Under the pieces are notes generated by a model. The model did not search any database, was not told the DNA's origin, and saw only the letters and a list, made by a program, of their open reading frames with translations. Of a stretch of 64,000 bases of DNA, positions 41,983 through 51,443 are shown in pieces; position 1 is the stretch's first letter, and every line of letters begins with the position of its first letter. This DNA is from Blautia glucerasea. Its GTDB lineage: Bacteria > Bacillota > Clostridia > Lachnospirales > Lachnospiraceae. The position numbers and the translations under genes are program-made. The stretch is taken from the NCBI RefSeq assembly GCF_020537505.1, contig NZ_JAJBMO010000001.1, positions 124,001-188,000 of the forward strand, written 5' to 3'.

Positions 41983-44007
41983 TTATTTCTTCCTGCTCAA
42001 AACTCTGGTAGCCAGCGGCTGCATAATTTCCTCTTTCGTTCCATAGAGCACTTCATATCCTTCCGGAACCGGGACTGCCTTTGTTTCTCTTGCATAGTTC
42101 TGGATAAACAGATATTCCTTTTCCTGGCTTTCACGTAAGGTAACAGAAACGCCTGCCGGTATGAATTCCAGCGGTGTCTGAACCTTTGCCTCCTTTACAG
42201 CACGTCCGTAGAAATCGCTGTAAAATGCCTGTTCCATATCTGCGCCAACGTAATATACATGACCTTTTCCATATTCCTTATGTGTCACCACGGGAGTTCC
42301 TGCATAGAAATCTTCACCGTAATGCATAAGAACCTCTGCATCGGAAACCTTTACCAGCTCGCATAAGTTTTTACAGGTGTAAGTGCCGCTGATTCCAAGA
42401 TGATTACCAGGCTCTGAAACTCCATGGTTCTCTTCCCAGTCATAAAGGGCATCGATCTCCGTAGTGCGAAGCCCGGCTGCTTCCATAAGCCCGTATGGGG
42501 TACCGCCAAGGAAGCACTTGTCTGCCTCATCCACAAGGCCGGTCCAGTAGGTGATCACCAGTGTACCGCCATTTTCTGCAAATACCCTTAATTTCTCTTC
42601 GTATCCATCCTTGAACATATAAGCCATTGGCGCTGCCACGATCTTATAATCGGAAAGCCCATGTTCCATGGAGATCACATCCACGTTCAGCCCCTGCTCC
42701 CGCAGTGCACGGTACTGCTTCTGTACCGCTTCTGTATAGAACATATTCTCATTTCGCGGTCCCTGTACATCCTGAATAGCCCAGTTGTTCTCTCTGTCAT
42801 AAAGGACTGCTGCCGGAGCCTTCGTCTGGCTGCTGCAGACTTCCTTCAGTGTCTCCAGAGCCGCTCCAACTTCGGTCACTTCTTTAAACACACGGGTGTC
42901 AGCTCCGCCGTAGTGGTCGATCACAGCACCATGGAATTTCTCAGAAGCGCCCTGGCTCTGGTGGAGCTGGAAGTACAGCACACTGTCAGCTCCGTGTGCC
43001 ACAGCCTGCAGGGATGCCGCAAGGAGCATTCCCGGTTTTTTAAGTTTATTGATTGGCTTCCAGTTGGTGGCAGACGGACAGGATTCCATAAGTAGGAATG
43101 GCTGTTTTTTAATGCTGCGCATAAGATCATGCTGCATACCTGCATCAATGGCAGTAAGAAATTCCTCTTTTTTGTGCCAGCCCGGATAGTTATCCCAGGA
43201 TACCACATCCAGAATATCACGGAATTTCTTGTAATCCAGTCCGTTATAGTCGTACATCAGATTGGCGGTTACCGGCAGCCCGGAGCCGCCCTCACGGATT
43301 GCAGACACCTCTTCTTTGATAAAATCGACGGTACGGTCTGTGACAAAGCGTCTCCAGTCCAGATTCAGTGCGTGAAGGGCGTCTTCTCCCTTATGTGAGG
43401 GTGCCTCGATCTGGTCAAAGCTGTTGTAAATATGGCTCCAGAAGGTGGTACACCAGCTGGAATTTAAATTCTCAATGGTTCCATATTTCTCCTTCAGCCA
43501 TTCCCGGAATTTCTGCTGGCAAAGAGGGCAATAGCATTCTCCGCCAAACTCATTGGAAATGTGCCACAGAAGTACGCCAGGATGACTGCCAAGCCTCTGG
43601 GAAAGCAGCTTATCCATTGCATGGATCTTCTCACGATAGACCGGAGAAGTATAGCAATGATTGTGTCTGCCTCCGAAAAATCTTCTGGTGCGGTCCTGAT
43701 CCATACGGAGGACCTCCGGATATTTGTCCGCCATCCACTTTGGTCTTGCCCCGGACGGAGTTGCAAGGATCGTGTAAATGCCTTCTTTATACAGATTATC
43801 AATGATCTGCTCCAGCCAGTCCAGATTGTACTTTCCTTCTTCCGGTTCCAGCACAGCCCAGGAAAAAATTCCTACAGATACAGTATTGATATGTGCTTTT
43901 TTGAAGTATTCAATGTCTTTTTCCAGAATGTCCGGGCGGTCAAGCCACTGCTCCGGGTTATAATCACCGCCATGTAAAAAACGGCCGTATTCTATTTTTT
44001 TCGCCAT
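41983..44007 (-). CDS. Beta-galactosidase, glycoside hydrolase family 42
   Basis: A 674-residue intracellular (no signal peptide) GH42 enzyme cleaving terminal beta-galactosides. The acid/base is E153 in HISNEFGGE and the nucleophile E309 in LLMESCPSATNW. The zinc site cysteines C118, C158, C160 and C163 are all present. The trimerisation domain and short C-terminal domain complete the family length. It is the gene after the GH2 enzyme, 115 bp downstream with a stem-loop between. GH42 enzymes often prefer galacto-oligosaccharides or plant galactans, while GH2 enzymes prefer lactose; the pair widens substrate range. Confidence 0.96.
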   Translation of the reverse strand: MAKKIEYGRFLHGGDYNPEQWLDRPDILEKDIEYFKKAHINTVSVGIFSWAVLEPEEGKYNLDWLEQIIDNLYKEGIYTILATPSGARPKWMADKYPEVLRMDQDRTRRFFGGRHNHCYTSPVYREKIHAMDKLLSQRLGSHPGVLLWHISNEFGGECYCPLCQQKFREWLKEKYGTIENLNSSWCTTFWSHIYNSFDQIEAPSHKGEDALHALNLDWRRFVTDRTVDFIKEEVSAIREGGSGLPVTANLMYDYNGLDYKKFRDILDVVSWDNYPGWHKKEEFLTAIDAGMQHDLMRSIKKQPFLLMESCPSATNWKPINKLKKPGMLLAASLQAVAHGADSVLYFQLHQSQGASEKFHGAVIDHYGGADTRVFKEVTEVGAALETLKEVCSSQTKAPAAVLYDRENNWAIQDVQGPRNENMFYTEAVQKQYRALREQGLNVDVISMEHGLSDYKIVAAPMAYMFKDGYEEKLRVFAENGGTLVITYWTGLVDEADKCFLGGTPYGLMEAAGLRTTEIDALYDWEENHGVSEPGNHLGISGTYTCKNLCELVKVSDAEVLMHYGEDFYAGTPVVTHKEYGKGHVYYVGADMEQAFYSDFYGRAVKEAKVQTPLEFIPAGVSVTLRESQEKEYLFIQNYARETKAVPVPEGYEVLYGTKEEIMQPLATRVLSRKK

Positions 44008-44045
44008 TTCTTTCTCCTTTTTCCTGCCGTAATAAAAATGCTCTC

Positions 44046-44085
44046 TTTTCTCCGAGGCCCCTGTGTCTGATCCCCCCGGAGAAAA
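44046..44085 (-). other. GH2-GH42 intercistronic stem-loop
   Basis: TTTTCTCCG and CGGAGAAAA form a perfect 9-bp inverted repeat with a GC-rich loop. No T-run; probably RNA processing or stability. Confidence 0.5.
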
Positions 44086-44122
44086 CCAGTCTTTATTTCC
44101 AATTATTGCAATTTAATCTCTA

Positions 44123-47100
44123 TCAGATTCCCTTAAATACAAAGGAGAACTCCATGGACTTGCTCACATCCAGCAGATACTCTTCGTGAGTCCTTGCGCC
44201 CCAGCTGTCGTCTCCTGCGATTCCCATCTGGCCTTTTGCTACGCGGACTACGGTATAGTGAACTTCTGGCAATTCATATGGATGCATAGCATTCTCCATC
44301 TCATGTGGGGTATATGGAAGTGCAGAGAACATCATCGGACCGTTTTCCCGATCCATTTCAAAGAGCATTCCCCTGCCCTTCCGGTCTGTGATCTTCGCCC
44401 ATCTTACCTCTTCCCTGGCACCGCATTCCTGTGGAACCATGTATCTGGCTACGTTATCCTTTACCATGTTGCTGTAGATTCCAAGCTTAGCGCCTTTCTT
44501 GCGGTCTGCATAGGTCTCTGCTTCTCCAAGGCCATACCAGGATACATGGTCATAATCTGCATTAAACTTGAAAATCACACCAAACTCCGGCATATCGCCA
44601 AGCTCCTTCACAGGATCATAGGAAAGGGTGGTGCGTACTCTTCCATCGCCGTAAACCTCATAAGCAAGTGTACATTCAGCTGCCGGAACAGTTGGAAGGA
44701 AATAGGTATAGGATACCTTTACAGAATGCTCTTTTTCCTCTACCTTTGGTACATTTCCAGGCCCATATGCCGCTCCGCGGTAATCCTTATGGTTTACATA
44801 CATACTGGCAAGCTTCCACTGTCCATAGCGCATGGCCATCAGGTTTCCACAGTCATTGTCTGTTGGTGCACGCCAGAAGTTTGGCTTCGGGATTGCCTCG
44901 ATCATTTCTTTTCCTGCATATTTATACGAAACAAGACCACCGTTCAATACAGAGAAAAGCACCTCAAATTCTGCGCCTCTTACTCCGATATTGTGGGTGC
45001 TGCGAATCACGTCCAGATGGTCGGTGCATGGTTTCACAGGTACTTCCACCTGGTATACATACTGTCCGAAAGCTACCTCGTGACCAGCTTTTGCCCACGG
45101 CTTATCCTCTTTCAGATGGAAGGAAACGGTTACAGTGTACTCGCCTGCTTTTTCCTCTTTCTTAAATGGAAGAGCATATTCTTTCTGTCCAAGAGGAGCT
45201 ACTGCTGTGTCCATAGCCGCCGTGCTGATCACTTTTCCATCTTTCTGAAGAGTTACCTTGCAGTCAAAGGTATCTGTATTAACAAACAGGTTCTTATTGA
45301 TCACTTTCACAGAATCAGCCGTTACCTGTGCGGTAATGTTCTGGTAGTTAAATTTCACTTCCTGCATTTTCGGGGAAGCATCACGGTTTCCGCCGTAGGC
45401 TATTCCGTTTCCGCTGAAATTGTAGTCTGTAGGACGCTCGCCGAAGTCTCCGCCGTAAGCCTGGAATTCCTTGCCATAGCGATCCTTTTTGTAAATGGAC
45501 TGGTCAATGTAATCCCAGATAAAGCCGCCCTGGTATTTCGGTTCTGTGTCTGTGAGATCTGTATATTTATGCATGGCACCGCAGGAATTTCCCATAGCAT
45601 GAGTGTATTCGCAGCAGATAAATGGCTTGGAAGAATCATTTGCAAGGAATTCCTTGATTGCTTTTACAGACGGATACATCTGGCTTTCCATATCACTGGT
45701 GTCATTGTATCTGCGGTCATGGCATAACCCTTCGTAATGCACCAGTCTGGTTGGATCTACTCGGTGGAAGAACTGGGACATTTCAAAAATGTCTTTTCCA
45801 CCGAAGGACTCATTTCCACAGGACCAGATCAGAATCGCCGGATGGTTCTTATCTCTCTGGTACATGGAATTGCTACGGTCCAGCATCATCTGCAGCCATT
45901 CTGGTTTGTCGTGAGGAACTACATAAGTGTAATCCTTTGTAAACTCAGCTACGTCCCAGGAACCATGGCTCTCCAGGTTTGTCTCATCGATCATGTAGAG
46001 ACCGAACTCGTCGCAAAGACGATAGATCATGGACGCATCCGGGTAGTGACAGGTACGGATGGCATTGATATTGTTCTGCTTCATGGTGGTCAGGTCTTTG
46101 CGAAGCTCTTCCTCGGATACGCATCTTCCAGTGATAGAACTAAATTCATGGCGGTTTACACCTTTAAACACAATTCGTTTTCCATTTAAGATCATAATTC
46201 CGTCTTTCATTTCAAAGCGGCGGAAACCGACTTTCTGAGGGATTACCTCCTGGAGGGCACCATTCTCATCAAAAACTTCCAGAACCAGATCGTAGAGCTG
46301 TGGATCTTCTGCACTCCAGAGGATCGGATTCTCTATTGTCCAGGCAAATTCTGCTTCCTTTTCACCTAAGTTCTTATTTTCTTCCAATATATTCTGCCCA
46401 TTCTTTGACAGAACAATATGCAGCTTTCCTTTTCCCCAGGTATTGGTCTTAATCTCAAGCTGAGCTTCCTTAAAGCTTTCGTCCGGAATAGCGCGGATCT
46501 GAAGATCATACACATGTACTGCCGGCACTGTGTACAGATAAACCTCTCTGTAAATTCCGGAGAAACGGTAGAAATCCTGATCCTCGCACCAACTGCTTGC
46601 AGTCCACTTGAACACCTGGGCTGCCAGCTTATTTTCCCCTTCTTTTACATAATCGGTAAGTTCAAATTCTGACGGGGTAAAAGAGTCTTCACTGTATCCC
46701 ACAAACTGTCCGTTCAGCCAGAGGGCAATTCCACTTTCTGCGCCCTGGAAGGAAATGAAAAGGCGTTTTCCCTTCATCTGCTCTGGAACTGTGAAATACT
46801 TCACATAGCTTGCCACCGGATTGAAATGCTCCGGGATCTCTCCTGGCTGAATGTCCTCGTGACCTTCCCAGGGATACTGTACGTTGGCATACTGGGGGGC
46901 ATCGTAGCCCTCCATCTGGATATGGGCGGGTACCCGGATATCATCCCAGTCTTTACAGGAGAACTCATCTTTCTCGAAGCCTTTTATGGTATTTCCATAG
47001 TTGCGTGCATAGTGGAACTTCCAGATTCCGTTTAAGCTGTGGCGATAGGAAGTCTCACCCGCGGATGCTTCTTCCAGATCTGCATAGCTGATATGGTCGG

Positions 47101-47170
47101 AATGGGCGTCCATTCTTCCATCTTTAAAATATTCGGGATTCTTAACCAAGGAATAATCAAATTTCTTCAT
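44123..47170 (-). CDS. lacZ: Beta-galactosidase, glycoside hydrolase family 2 (LacZ-like)
   Basis: A 1015-residue cytosolic GH2 enzyme of LacZ architecture: sugar-binding jelly roll (about 40-210), two Ig-like domains flanking the TIM barrel (barrel about 325-610), and the C-terminal beta-gal small-chain domain (about 730-1010). The acid/base is E454 in WSCGNESFG and the nucleophile E521 in FICCEYTHAMGNS. The start ATG 47170 has AAAGGAT upstream; the earlier in-frame start is rejected. It lies after the sugar permease genes with its own upstream region and precedes the GH42 gene. Lactose or galacto-oligosaccharides are probable substrates. Confidence 0.96.
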   Translation of the reverse strand: MKKFDYSLVKNPEYFKDGRMDAHSDHISYADLEEASAGETSYRHSLNGIWKFHYARNYGNTIKGFEKDEFSCKDWDDIRVPAHIQMEGYDAPQYANVQYPWEGHEDIQPGEIPEHFNPVASYVKYFTVPEQMKGKRLFISFQGAESGIALWLNGQFVGYSEDSFTPSEFELTDYVKEGENKLAAQVFKWTASSWCEDQDFYRFSGIYREVYLYTVPAVHVYDLQIRAIPDESFKEAQLEIKTNTWGKGKLHIVLSKNGQNILEENKNLGEKEAEFAWTIENPILWSAEDPQLYDLVLEVFDENGALQEVIPQKVGFRRFEMKDGIMILNGKRIVFKGVNRHEFSSITGRCVSEEELRKDLTTMKQNNINAIRTCHYPDASMIYRLCDEFGLYMIDETNLESHGSWDVAEFTKDYTYVVPHDKPEWLQMMLDRSNSMYQRDKNHPAILIWSCGNESFGGKDIFEMSQFFHRVDPTRLVHYEGLCHDRRYNDTSDMESQMYPSVKAIKEFLANDSSKPFICCEYTHAMGNSCGAMHKYTDLTDTEPKYQGGFIWDYIDQSIYKKDRYGKEFQAYGGDFGERPTDYNFSGNGIAYGGNRDASPKMQEVKFNYQNITAQVTADSVKVINKNLFVNTDTFDCKVTLQKDGKVISTAAMDTAVAPLGQKEYALPFKKEEKAGEYTVTVSFHLKEDKPWAKAGHEVAFGQYVYQVEVPVKPCTDHLDVIRSTHNIGVRGAEFEVLFSVLNGGLVSYKYAGKEMIEAIPKPNFWRAPTDNDCGNLMAMRYGQWKLASMYVNHKDYRGAAYGPGNVPKVEEKEHSVKVSYTYFLPTVPAAECTLAYEVYGDGRVRTTLSYDPVKELGDMPEFGVIFKFNADYDHVSWYGLGEAETYADRKKGAKLGIYSNMVKDNVARYMVPQECGAREEVRWAKITDRKGRGMLFEMDRENGPMMFSALPYTPHEMENAMHPYELPEVHYTVVRVAKGQMGIAGDDSWGARTHEEYLLDVSKSMEFSFVFKGI

Positions 47171-47229
47171 ATATGATCCTTTCTCTATAAATATTGCAGG
47201 CAATATTCTTAGATAACTTCTGTAATTTT

Positions 47230-47277
47230 ATTATAGTAATATATGCCCTCTATTTCCATAGAATTTCTGTAGGGCAT
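47230..47277 (-). promoter_or_regulatory. lacZ promoter region with inverted repeat
   Basis: A TATAAT -10 box lies at 47235-47230 on the minus strand, without a good -35. In its place is the inverted repeat ATGCCCT/AGGGCAT (47243-47277). A weak -35 with an adjoining symmetric site suggests an activator-dependent promoter, possibly using one of the AraC regulators. Confidence 0.45.
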
Positions 47278-47355
47278 TATATAAAATTCATCCATATATT
47301 ACTTTTCATACCATTCACAGACCATTTCCTGTAAATGGCCATCCTCCATGTTCAG

Positions 47356-47389
47356 AAAAAGGGCGCCGCAAATAAATCGCAGCACCCTT
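47356..47389 (-). terminator. Terminator after the MalG-type permease gene
   Basis: On the minus strand AAGGGTGCTGCGA pairs over 13 bp (with G-U pairs specific to this strand) with TTGCGGCGCCCTT, followed by TTT. It separates the transporter genes from lacZ. Confidence 0.82.
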
Positions 47390-47401
47390 AAATTTTCAAT
47401 C

Positions 47402-48229
47402 TTATTTCACCGCACCGGTGATACCTTCTGCAAACTGTTTCTGCAGAACGAAGAATACAACCATGGTCGGAATGGAACAGAACAATACGCCGCACATCAG
47501 CATACCGTAGTCGGTTACATAACCTGTGATCAGGTTGGCGATCAGCATTGGCATTGTGATGGCTTTGTTGTCTGTCATGATTACCTTTGGCCACAGGTAT
47601 GCATTCCAGGCATTCATAAAGGTAATAACAGCGGCTGCTGCGTAGGTAGATTTCATTGTTGGAATAAACATCTGGAAAAAGATTCTCACTTCGCTTAAGC
47701 CGTCAATACGTGCTGCTTCGATAATATCTACTGGAAAAGCTCTTGCATTCTGTCGGAACATCATGATCATAAACGGCGTGGAAATGATCGGAAGGATAAA
47801 TCCGATGGAGGTATTCAGAAGCTTCGCTTTTGAGAACATCTTAAACAACGGAACCATAGTAGCAACCTGCGGAACCATCATGGCAAGAAGGAGAATAGAA
47901 AACAGTCTGTCTTTTCCTTTGTCATGATATACTTCGAATCCGTATCCGGCGATGGAGCAGATCAGAAGGCAGATCACTGTTGTCAGGATCGCATAGAAGA
48001 AAGAGTTTCCAAGTGCCCGCCAAAGTGGCTGCTGGGATGTCAGGTTCTTAAAGTTCTCCATGAAATAGCTTCCCGGAATAATACGTCCCCGTGATACATC
48101 GGTGGAGGTATTTGTAGCTGCGGAAATCATCCAGTACAGCGGGAAAACGGAGAAAAATGATACAATGATCAGAAAAATGTATGTAGGAATCAATCTTCTC
48201 TGGATTGCAGATTTGTTTTTCTTAGTCAC
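47402..48229 (-). CDS. Carbohydrate ABC permease, MalG-type
   Basis: A 275-residue permease with six membrane helices. The EAA loop is IEAARIDGLSEVRIFFQMFI, conserved in CUT1 transporters, and the C-terminus is MVVFFVLQKQFAEGITGAVK. The preferred start is GTG 48229 (AGGTG upstream), overlapping the MalF stop by eight bases; a GTG nine bases earlier is an alternative. It partners the MalF-type permease. No dedicated ATPase is encoded here, so a shared MsmK-type ATPase elsewhere is expected. Confidence 0.92.
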   Translation of the reverse strand: MTKKNKSAIQRRLIPTYIFLIIVSFFSVFPLYWMISAATNTSTDVSRGRIIPGSYFMENFKNLTSQQPLWRALGNSFFYAILTTVICLLICSIAGYGFEVYHDKGKDRLFSILLLAMMVPQVATMVPLFKMFSKAKLLNTSIGFILPIISTPFMIMMFRQNARAFPVDIIEAARIDGLSEVRIFFQMFIPTMKSTYAAAAVITFMNAWNAYLWPKVIMTDNKAITMPMLIANLITGYVTDYGMLMCGVLFCSIPTMVVFFVLQKQFAEGITGAVK

Positions 48230-49121
48230 GAGTATCACCTACTTTCAAGTTGATAAATGCCAGAACCGCTACCATAATAAAGATAATAAAGGACATTGCT
48301 GCTGCATATCCGAAGTTCGGCACGTTGACAAAACAGGTATTATAAACATAATGTGACATTGTGATGGTTGAGTTTGCAGGGCCACCCTTTGTCAGGTTCA
48401 TGGACTCATCAAACAGCTGTAAGGTACCGTTGATGGACATAATGAAGGTCATGATAATAGTCGGCTTCAGAAGCGGTACTGTGATCTTCCAGAAGGTTTT
48501 CCATCCATTTGCGCCGTCGATCTTCGCAGCTTCATAAACAGAATATTCAATATTCTGAAGTCCAGCCAGGTAGAATACCATGTTGTATCCGGTCCATCTC
48601 CAGATCAGGGCGATGATGATAACGATCTTCGCGCTGGTGGCATTTCCAAGAAAGTTATAGCCAGTGGAGAGGATTCCCAGTTTCATCAGAACACTGTTGA
48701 TCAGACCATCTGTTGCAAACATGGAACGGAAGATCAGGGAGTAGGAAACCAGGGAAGTCGCACATGGAAGGAATACACATGTACGGAAAAATCCTTTAAA
48801 CTTCAGATCCTTGTTATTCAAAAGCTGTGCAAGCAGAATAGCCAGAATCAGCATGATCGGGACCTGAATGATCAGATACAGGAATGTGTTCGCAATGGAC
48901 TGCTGGAACACTTTATCTGCAAGGATACGTTTGTAGTTGCTGAAGATTGGATCTGCAAAACGCATATTTGCGCCGGCACCTGTCTGCAGGGAAATAATGA
49001 ATGCCCGGATCATTGGGTAAAAGCTCATGATGGCAATCATGATAGAAGCTGGTGCCAGGAATATCCATCCGGCTGCTTTCTGCTTGGTAGCCAGTGTCAT
49101 ACCTTTTTTCTTGGAATTCAC
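48222..49121 (-). CDS. Carbohydrate ABC permease, MalF-type
   Basis: A 299-residue permease with six membrane helices. The EAA loop VYEAAKIDGANGWKTFWKIT is typical of CUT1 sugar importers, and the N-terminal helix GWIFLAPASIMIAIMSFYP is typical of MalF/UgpA. The start is GTG 49121, with AAGGAGGAG upstream; an in-frame TTG 18 bases earlier overlaps the SD. It is separated from the binding-protein gene by three consecutive stem-loops. The substrate is probably a galactoside, from neighbouring GH2 and GH42 genes. Confidence 0.92.
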   Translation of the reverse strand: MNSKKKGMTLATKQKAAGWIFLAPASIMIAIMSFYPMIRAFIISLQTGAGANMRFADPIFSNYKRILADKVFQQSIANTFLYLIIQVPIMLILAILLAQLLNNKDLKFKGFFRTCVFLPCATSLVSYSLIFRSMFATDGLINSVLMKLGILSTGYNFLGNATSAKIVIIIALIWRWTGYNMVFYLAGLQNIEYSVYEAAKIDGANGWKTFWKITVPLLKPTIIMTFIMSINGTLQLFDESMNLTKGGPANSTITMSHYVYNTCFVNVPNFGYAAAMSFIIFIMVAVLAFINLKVGDTRD

Positions 49122-49163
49122 AGGAACTCCTCCTTTCAAGCCTATATATACTGCAACTTTTCC

Positions 49164-49308
49164 ATCTAACAGCTGTACCGGTGAGCAAAATGTTTTTATG
49201 TGACTTCCTTTTGCTCAGCCGTACAACTGTTAGATAGACGCCTGTATGGAGTAACAGGCATTTTCTTTGAACAGAAAACGGAGGACTACTTAGCAGTCCC
49301 CCGCCTCC
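49164..49308 (-). other. Three consecutive stem-loops between SBP and permease genes
   Basis: Minus-strand order: GGAGG...CCTCC enclosing GGACT/AGTCC (49308-49280, followed by GTTTTC, a weak terminator); GCCTGT/ACAGGC (49260-49239); and a long near-perfect stem with ends ATCTAACAG/CTGTTAGAT and inner TTTTGCTC/GAGCAAAA (49235-49164). They probably adjust permease expression relative to the binding protein. Confidence 0.65.
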
Positions 49309-49354
49309 TAATAATTAATTCTTATTTAATTTCAATTACTTGTCCCGGAAAGAA

Positions 49355-50641
49355 TTACTCAGTCATCTTGAATGCCAGTGTATCCTGTGCTTCCTGAAGA
49401 GCGTCTTCCTTAGCTGTTCCGTTTACGATGTTAACAACAGCTGTGTTCACGCACTCTCTTGCCTCATAGTGATATGGAGTCTTTGTGAACTCCGGAATAT
49501 GAGAAGAGTACTCTACGATTGTTGAGAAGATTGGCTGTCCGCCAAAGAACTCGTTTGGCTCGTTGTAAACTTCAGACTCACCAGCTGGCAGATAGCAGGA
49601 AATAGCACCTGTCTCAGGAAGGATTGCATCATAGAAGTCTGTGCTGGAGCCAAATGTGCTTGCAAGGAAGTCCTCAGCAAGCTCTACATTCTTGCAGTTA
49701 GAGGTAATATACCAGGAAGATCCGCCGTTGTTTGCATAGTTGGTAGCTGTGTCAACGCCGTCAACCTTAGGCATTGTGGTGATTCCCCATAAGCCTTTCT
49801 GATCCTCTGTGGACATCAGAGTAGCTGTGATCCAGTTACCATTTACAATACCAGCAGCCTCACCGCTTGTGATGGTTGCAATGTACTCATCCCAGTTGTT
49901 TACAAGTTTTACAACGTCGTTCTGAACCAGCTCTGTGTAAAGGTCGATACATTTCTCAGCTGTCTCATTGCCAACGATGTAAGCTTCGCCGTCTTCGTTA
50001 ACGAAGTTCGCACCACAGGACTGGATCATCATCATAAGGGTATCGCCGCCTGTTGCTTCGCTGGTAAGAAGGTATTTGCCGGTCTTCTCGTGAATATCTT
50101 TACCGATCTCTTCGAATTTGGACCATGTGATGTCTGTAAGGTCATCCAGTGTATATCCTGCTTCTTCAAGGATATCGGTACGGTAGCAGGCGATAACAGC
50201 ACCGTTATCAAATGGAACACCGTAATGTGTATCATCTACCATGGAATAGGACTGTTTCAAAGCTCCGAAATCATCCCAGTTAATATTCATATCTTTCAGG
50301 TCTGTGAAAGCATCCGGATAAGCTTTCAGGAATTTCTGATAGCTGTTATCCTGCATGAGAACGATATCCGGAAGTGTGCTGTAGTCACCAGCGTTAGCTG
50401 CTGTCGTAAGCTTGGTCTGGCAGTCATCAGAAGAGGTCTCGATGATATCTACTGAAAAGCCTTCATGATCTGCTGCATACTGATCAGCTGCGATCTGCAT
50501 GGATTTGATATTGAAGTTCTGGTCCCATGCCCATACGGTTAATGTGTTGTCGTTGTCCTCTGCAGATACAACTGTTGCTCCTGCTGCCATGGAAGCTACC
50601 ATTGCACCTGTAAGTAATACGGTAAGTACTTTTTTCTTCAT
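49355..50641 (-). CDS. Carbohydrate ABC substrate-binding protein (family 1)
   Basis: A 428-residue extracellular receptor. A signal peptide spans residues 1-27 with a type I site near VVSAED; it has no lipobox Cys. The mature start NTLTVWAWDQNFNIKSMQIA and later EAAGIVNGNWITATLMS and NGGSSWYITSNCKN are typical of MalE-like CUT1 receptors. It is the first gene of the transporter operon, whose AT-rich upstream region has an extended -10 box (TGGTATAAT, minus strand, near 50693-50688). The ligand is predicted to be a galactoside from the downstream enzymes. Confidence 0.92.
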   Translation of the reverse strand: MKKKVLTVLLTGAMVASMAAGATVVSAEDNDNTLTVWAWDQNFNIKSMQIAADQYAADHEGFSVDIIETSSDDCQTKLTTAANAGDYSTLPDIVLMQDNSYQKFLKAYPDAFTDLKDMNINWDDFGALKQSYSMVDDTHYGVPFDNGAVIACYRTDILEEAGYTLDDLTDITWSKFEEIGKDIHEKTGKYLLTSEATGGDTLMMMIQSCGANFVNEDGEAYIVGNETAEKCIDLYTELVQNDVVKLVNNWDEYIATITSGEAAGIVNGNWITATLMSTEDQKGLWGITTMPKVDGVDTATNYANNGGSSWYITSNCKNVELAEDFLASTFGSSTDFYDAILPETGAISCYLPAGESEVYNEPNEFFGGQPIFSTIVEYSSHIPEFTKTPYHYEARECVNTAVVNIVNGTAKEDALQEAQDTLAFKMTE

Positions 50642-50923
50642 AGAAATATCCTCCCTTAAAATTGTTTCTCTGTATTTCTTATGAATGTATTATACCATCC
50701 GCATATAGGGTGATGTATGCAATACCGCTCATATAATGTGCATTTTCGACCATTATATGTGTTTTAGGCTTTTTCTTATTTCGTTCATTTTTTCACTTTT
50801 TTTCGTCATGTTCACGAAACATATATCATTTTTCCACTATAGTACACATGTTATAATTGATTTTCTGTACTTTTTCACAAACTTTATATGTATATTTTGT
50901 GAATTATTCACATTCTTTTATTT
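50642..50923. promoter_or_regulatory. AT-rich promoter region of the galactoside transporter
   Basis: A gene-free stretch of 282 bp. An extended -10 TGGTATAAT lies at 50696-50688 (minus strand) without a good -35, so an activator is probably needed. Repeated CATATA/TATATG words (50702, 50731, 50753) may form binding sites. Nothing coding is seen. Confidence 0.45.
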
Positions 50924-51442
50924 TTATTTTATGCAAAAAAAGACTTTCTGCGGATATTTAGTTTTCATGGTGTGAAGCATTTCTTCAGTTAGATCCAGAA
51001 GTAATTTGATCTTGTGTCCGTCCTCTTTAATGATCATAGTATAATAGGGCGTATCATCCTCGTAAGAAGTATAGTCGAATTTCTTCAAGTGTTCTGTTCC
51101 GCCGTTCTTTTTATACTTCTCGACTGCCTGGTGCCAGTGGGGAGCTACCACTTCCAGCTGGCGAAGATCCAGCTCATGGGCTGTCCTGCGGTATTTATTT
51201 CCATAGATCACATCAATGGTGAGCTTCTCGTTTTCCATGGTGTATTCGTAGTCTCTCTGGCAAAAGGTCCCATAGACGAAGTAAAGCCCTGCCAGGCAAA
51301 AGCCTGCCAGCATAAATGCCTGGGATATGGTGATTCCCATAACCACAAATACCACTGCAAAGAAAACCATGGTCTTTTTTAATACCCCGGAAAGCTTCTT
51401 TTTCTTTCTTGTCACCTGTTCTACTATTTTATAATCGTACAT
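50924..51442 (-). CDS. Membrane-anchored protein of unknown function
   Basis: A 172-residue protein: a basic cytoplasmic N-terminus (MYDYKIVEQVTRKKKKLSGV), two closely spaced membrane helices (about 33-72, MVFFAVVFVVMGITIS and AFMLAGFCLAGLYFVYGTF), then a cytoplasmic beta-rich domain of about 100 residues (YEYTMENEKLTIDVIYGNKY, YYTMIIKEDGHKIKLLLDL) resembling bacterial PH-like domains. The start ATG 51442 has AAAGGATGG upstream. It follows the AraC regulator with one base between, so they form a unit. Function unknown; membrane sensing is conceivable but unsupported. Confidence 0.75.
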   Translation of the reverse strand: MYDYKIVEQVTRKKKKLSGVLKKTMVFFAVVFVVMGITISQAFMLAGFCLAGLYFVYGTFCQRDYEYTMENEKLTIDVIYGNKYRRTAHELDLRQLEVVAPHWHQAVEKYKKNGGTEHLKKFDYTSYEDDTPYYTMIIKEDGHKIKLLLDLTEEMLHTMKTKYPQKVFFCIK

Positions 51443-51443
51443 A

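Noticed and set aside
44186..45727. 513-codon plus-strand open frame opposite lacZ
   Set aside because: Shadow of the GH2 gene, no SD and no recognisable domain.
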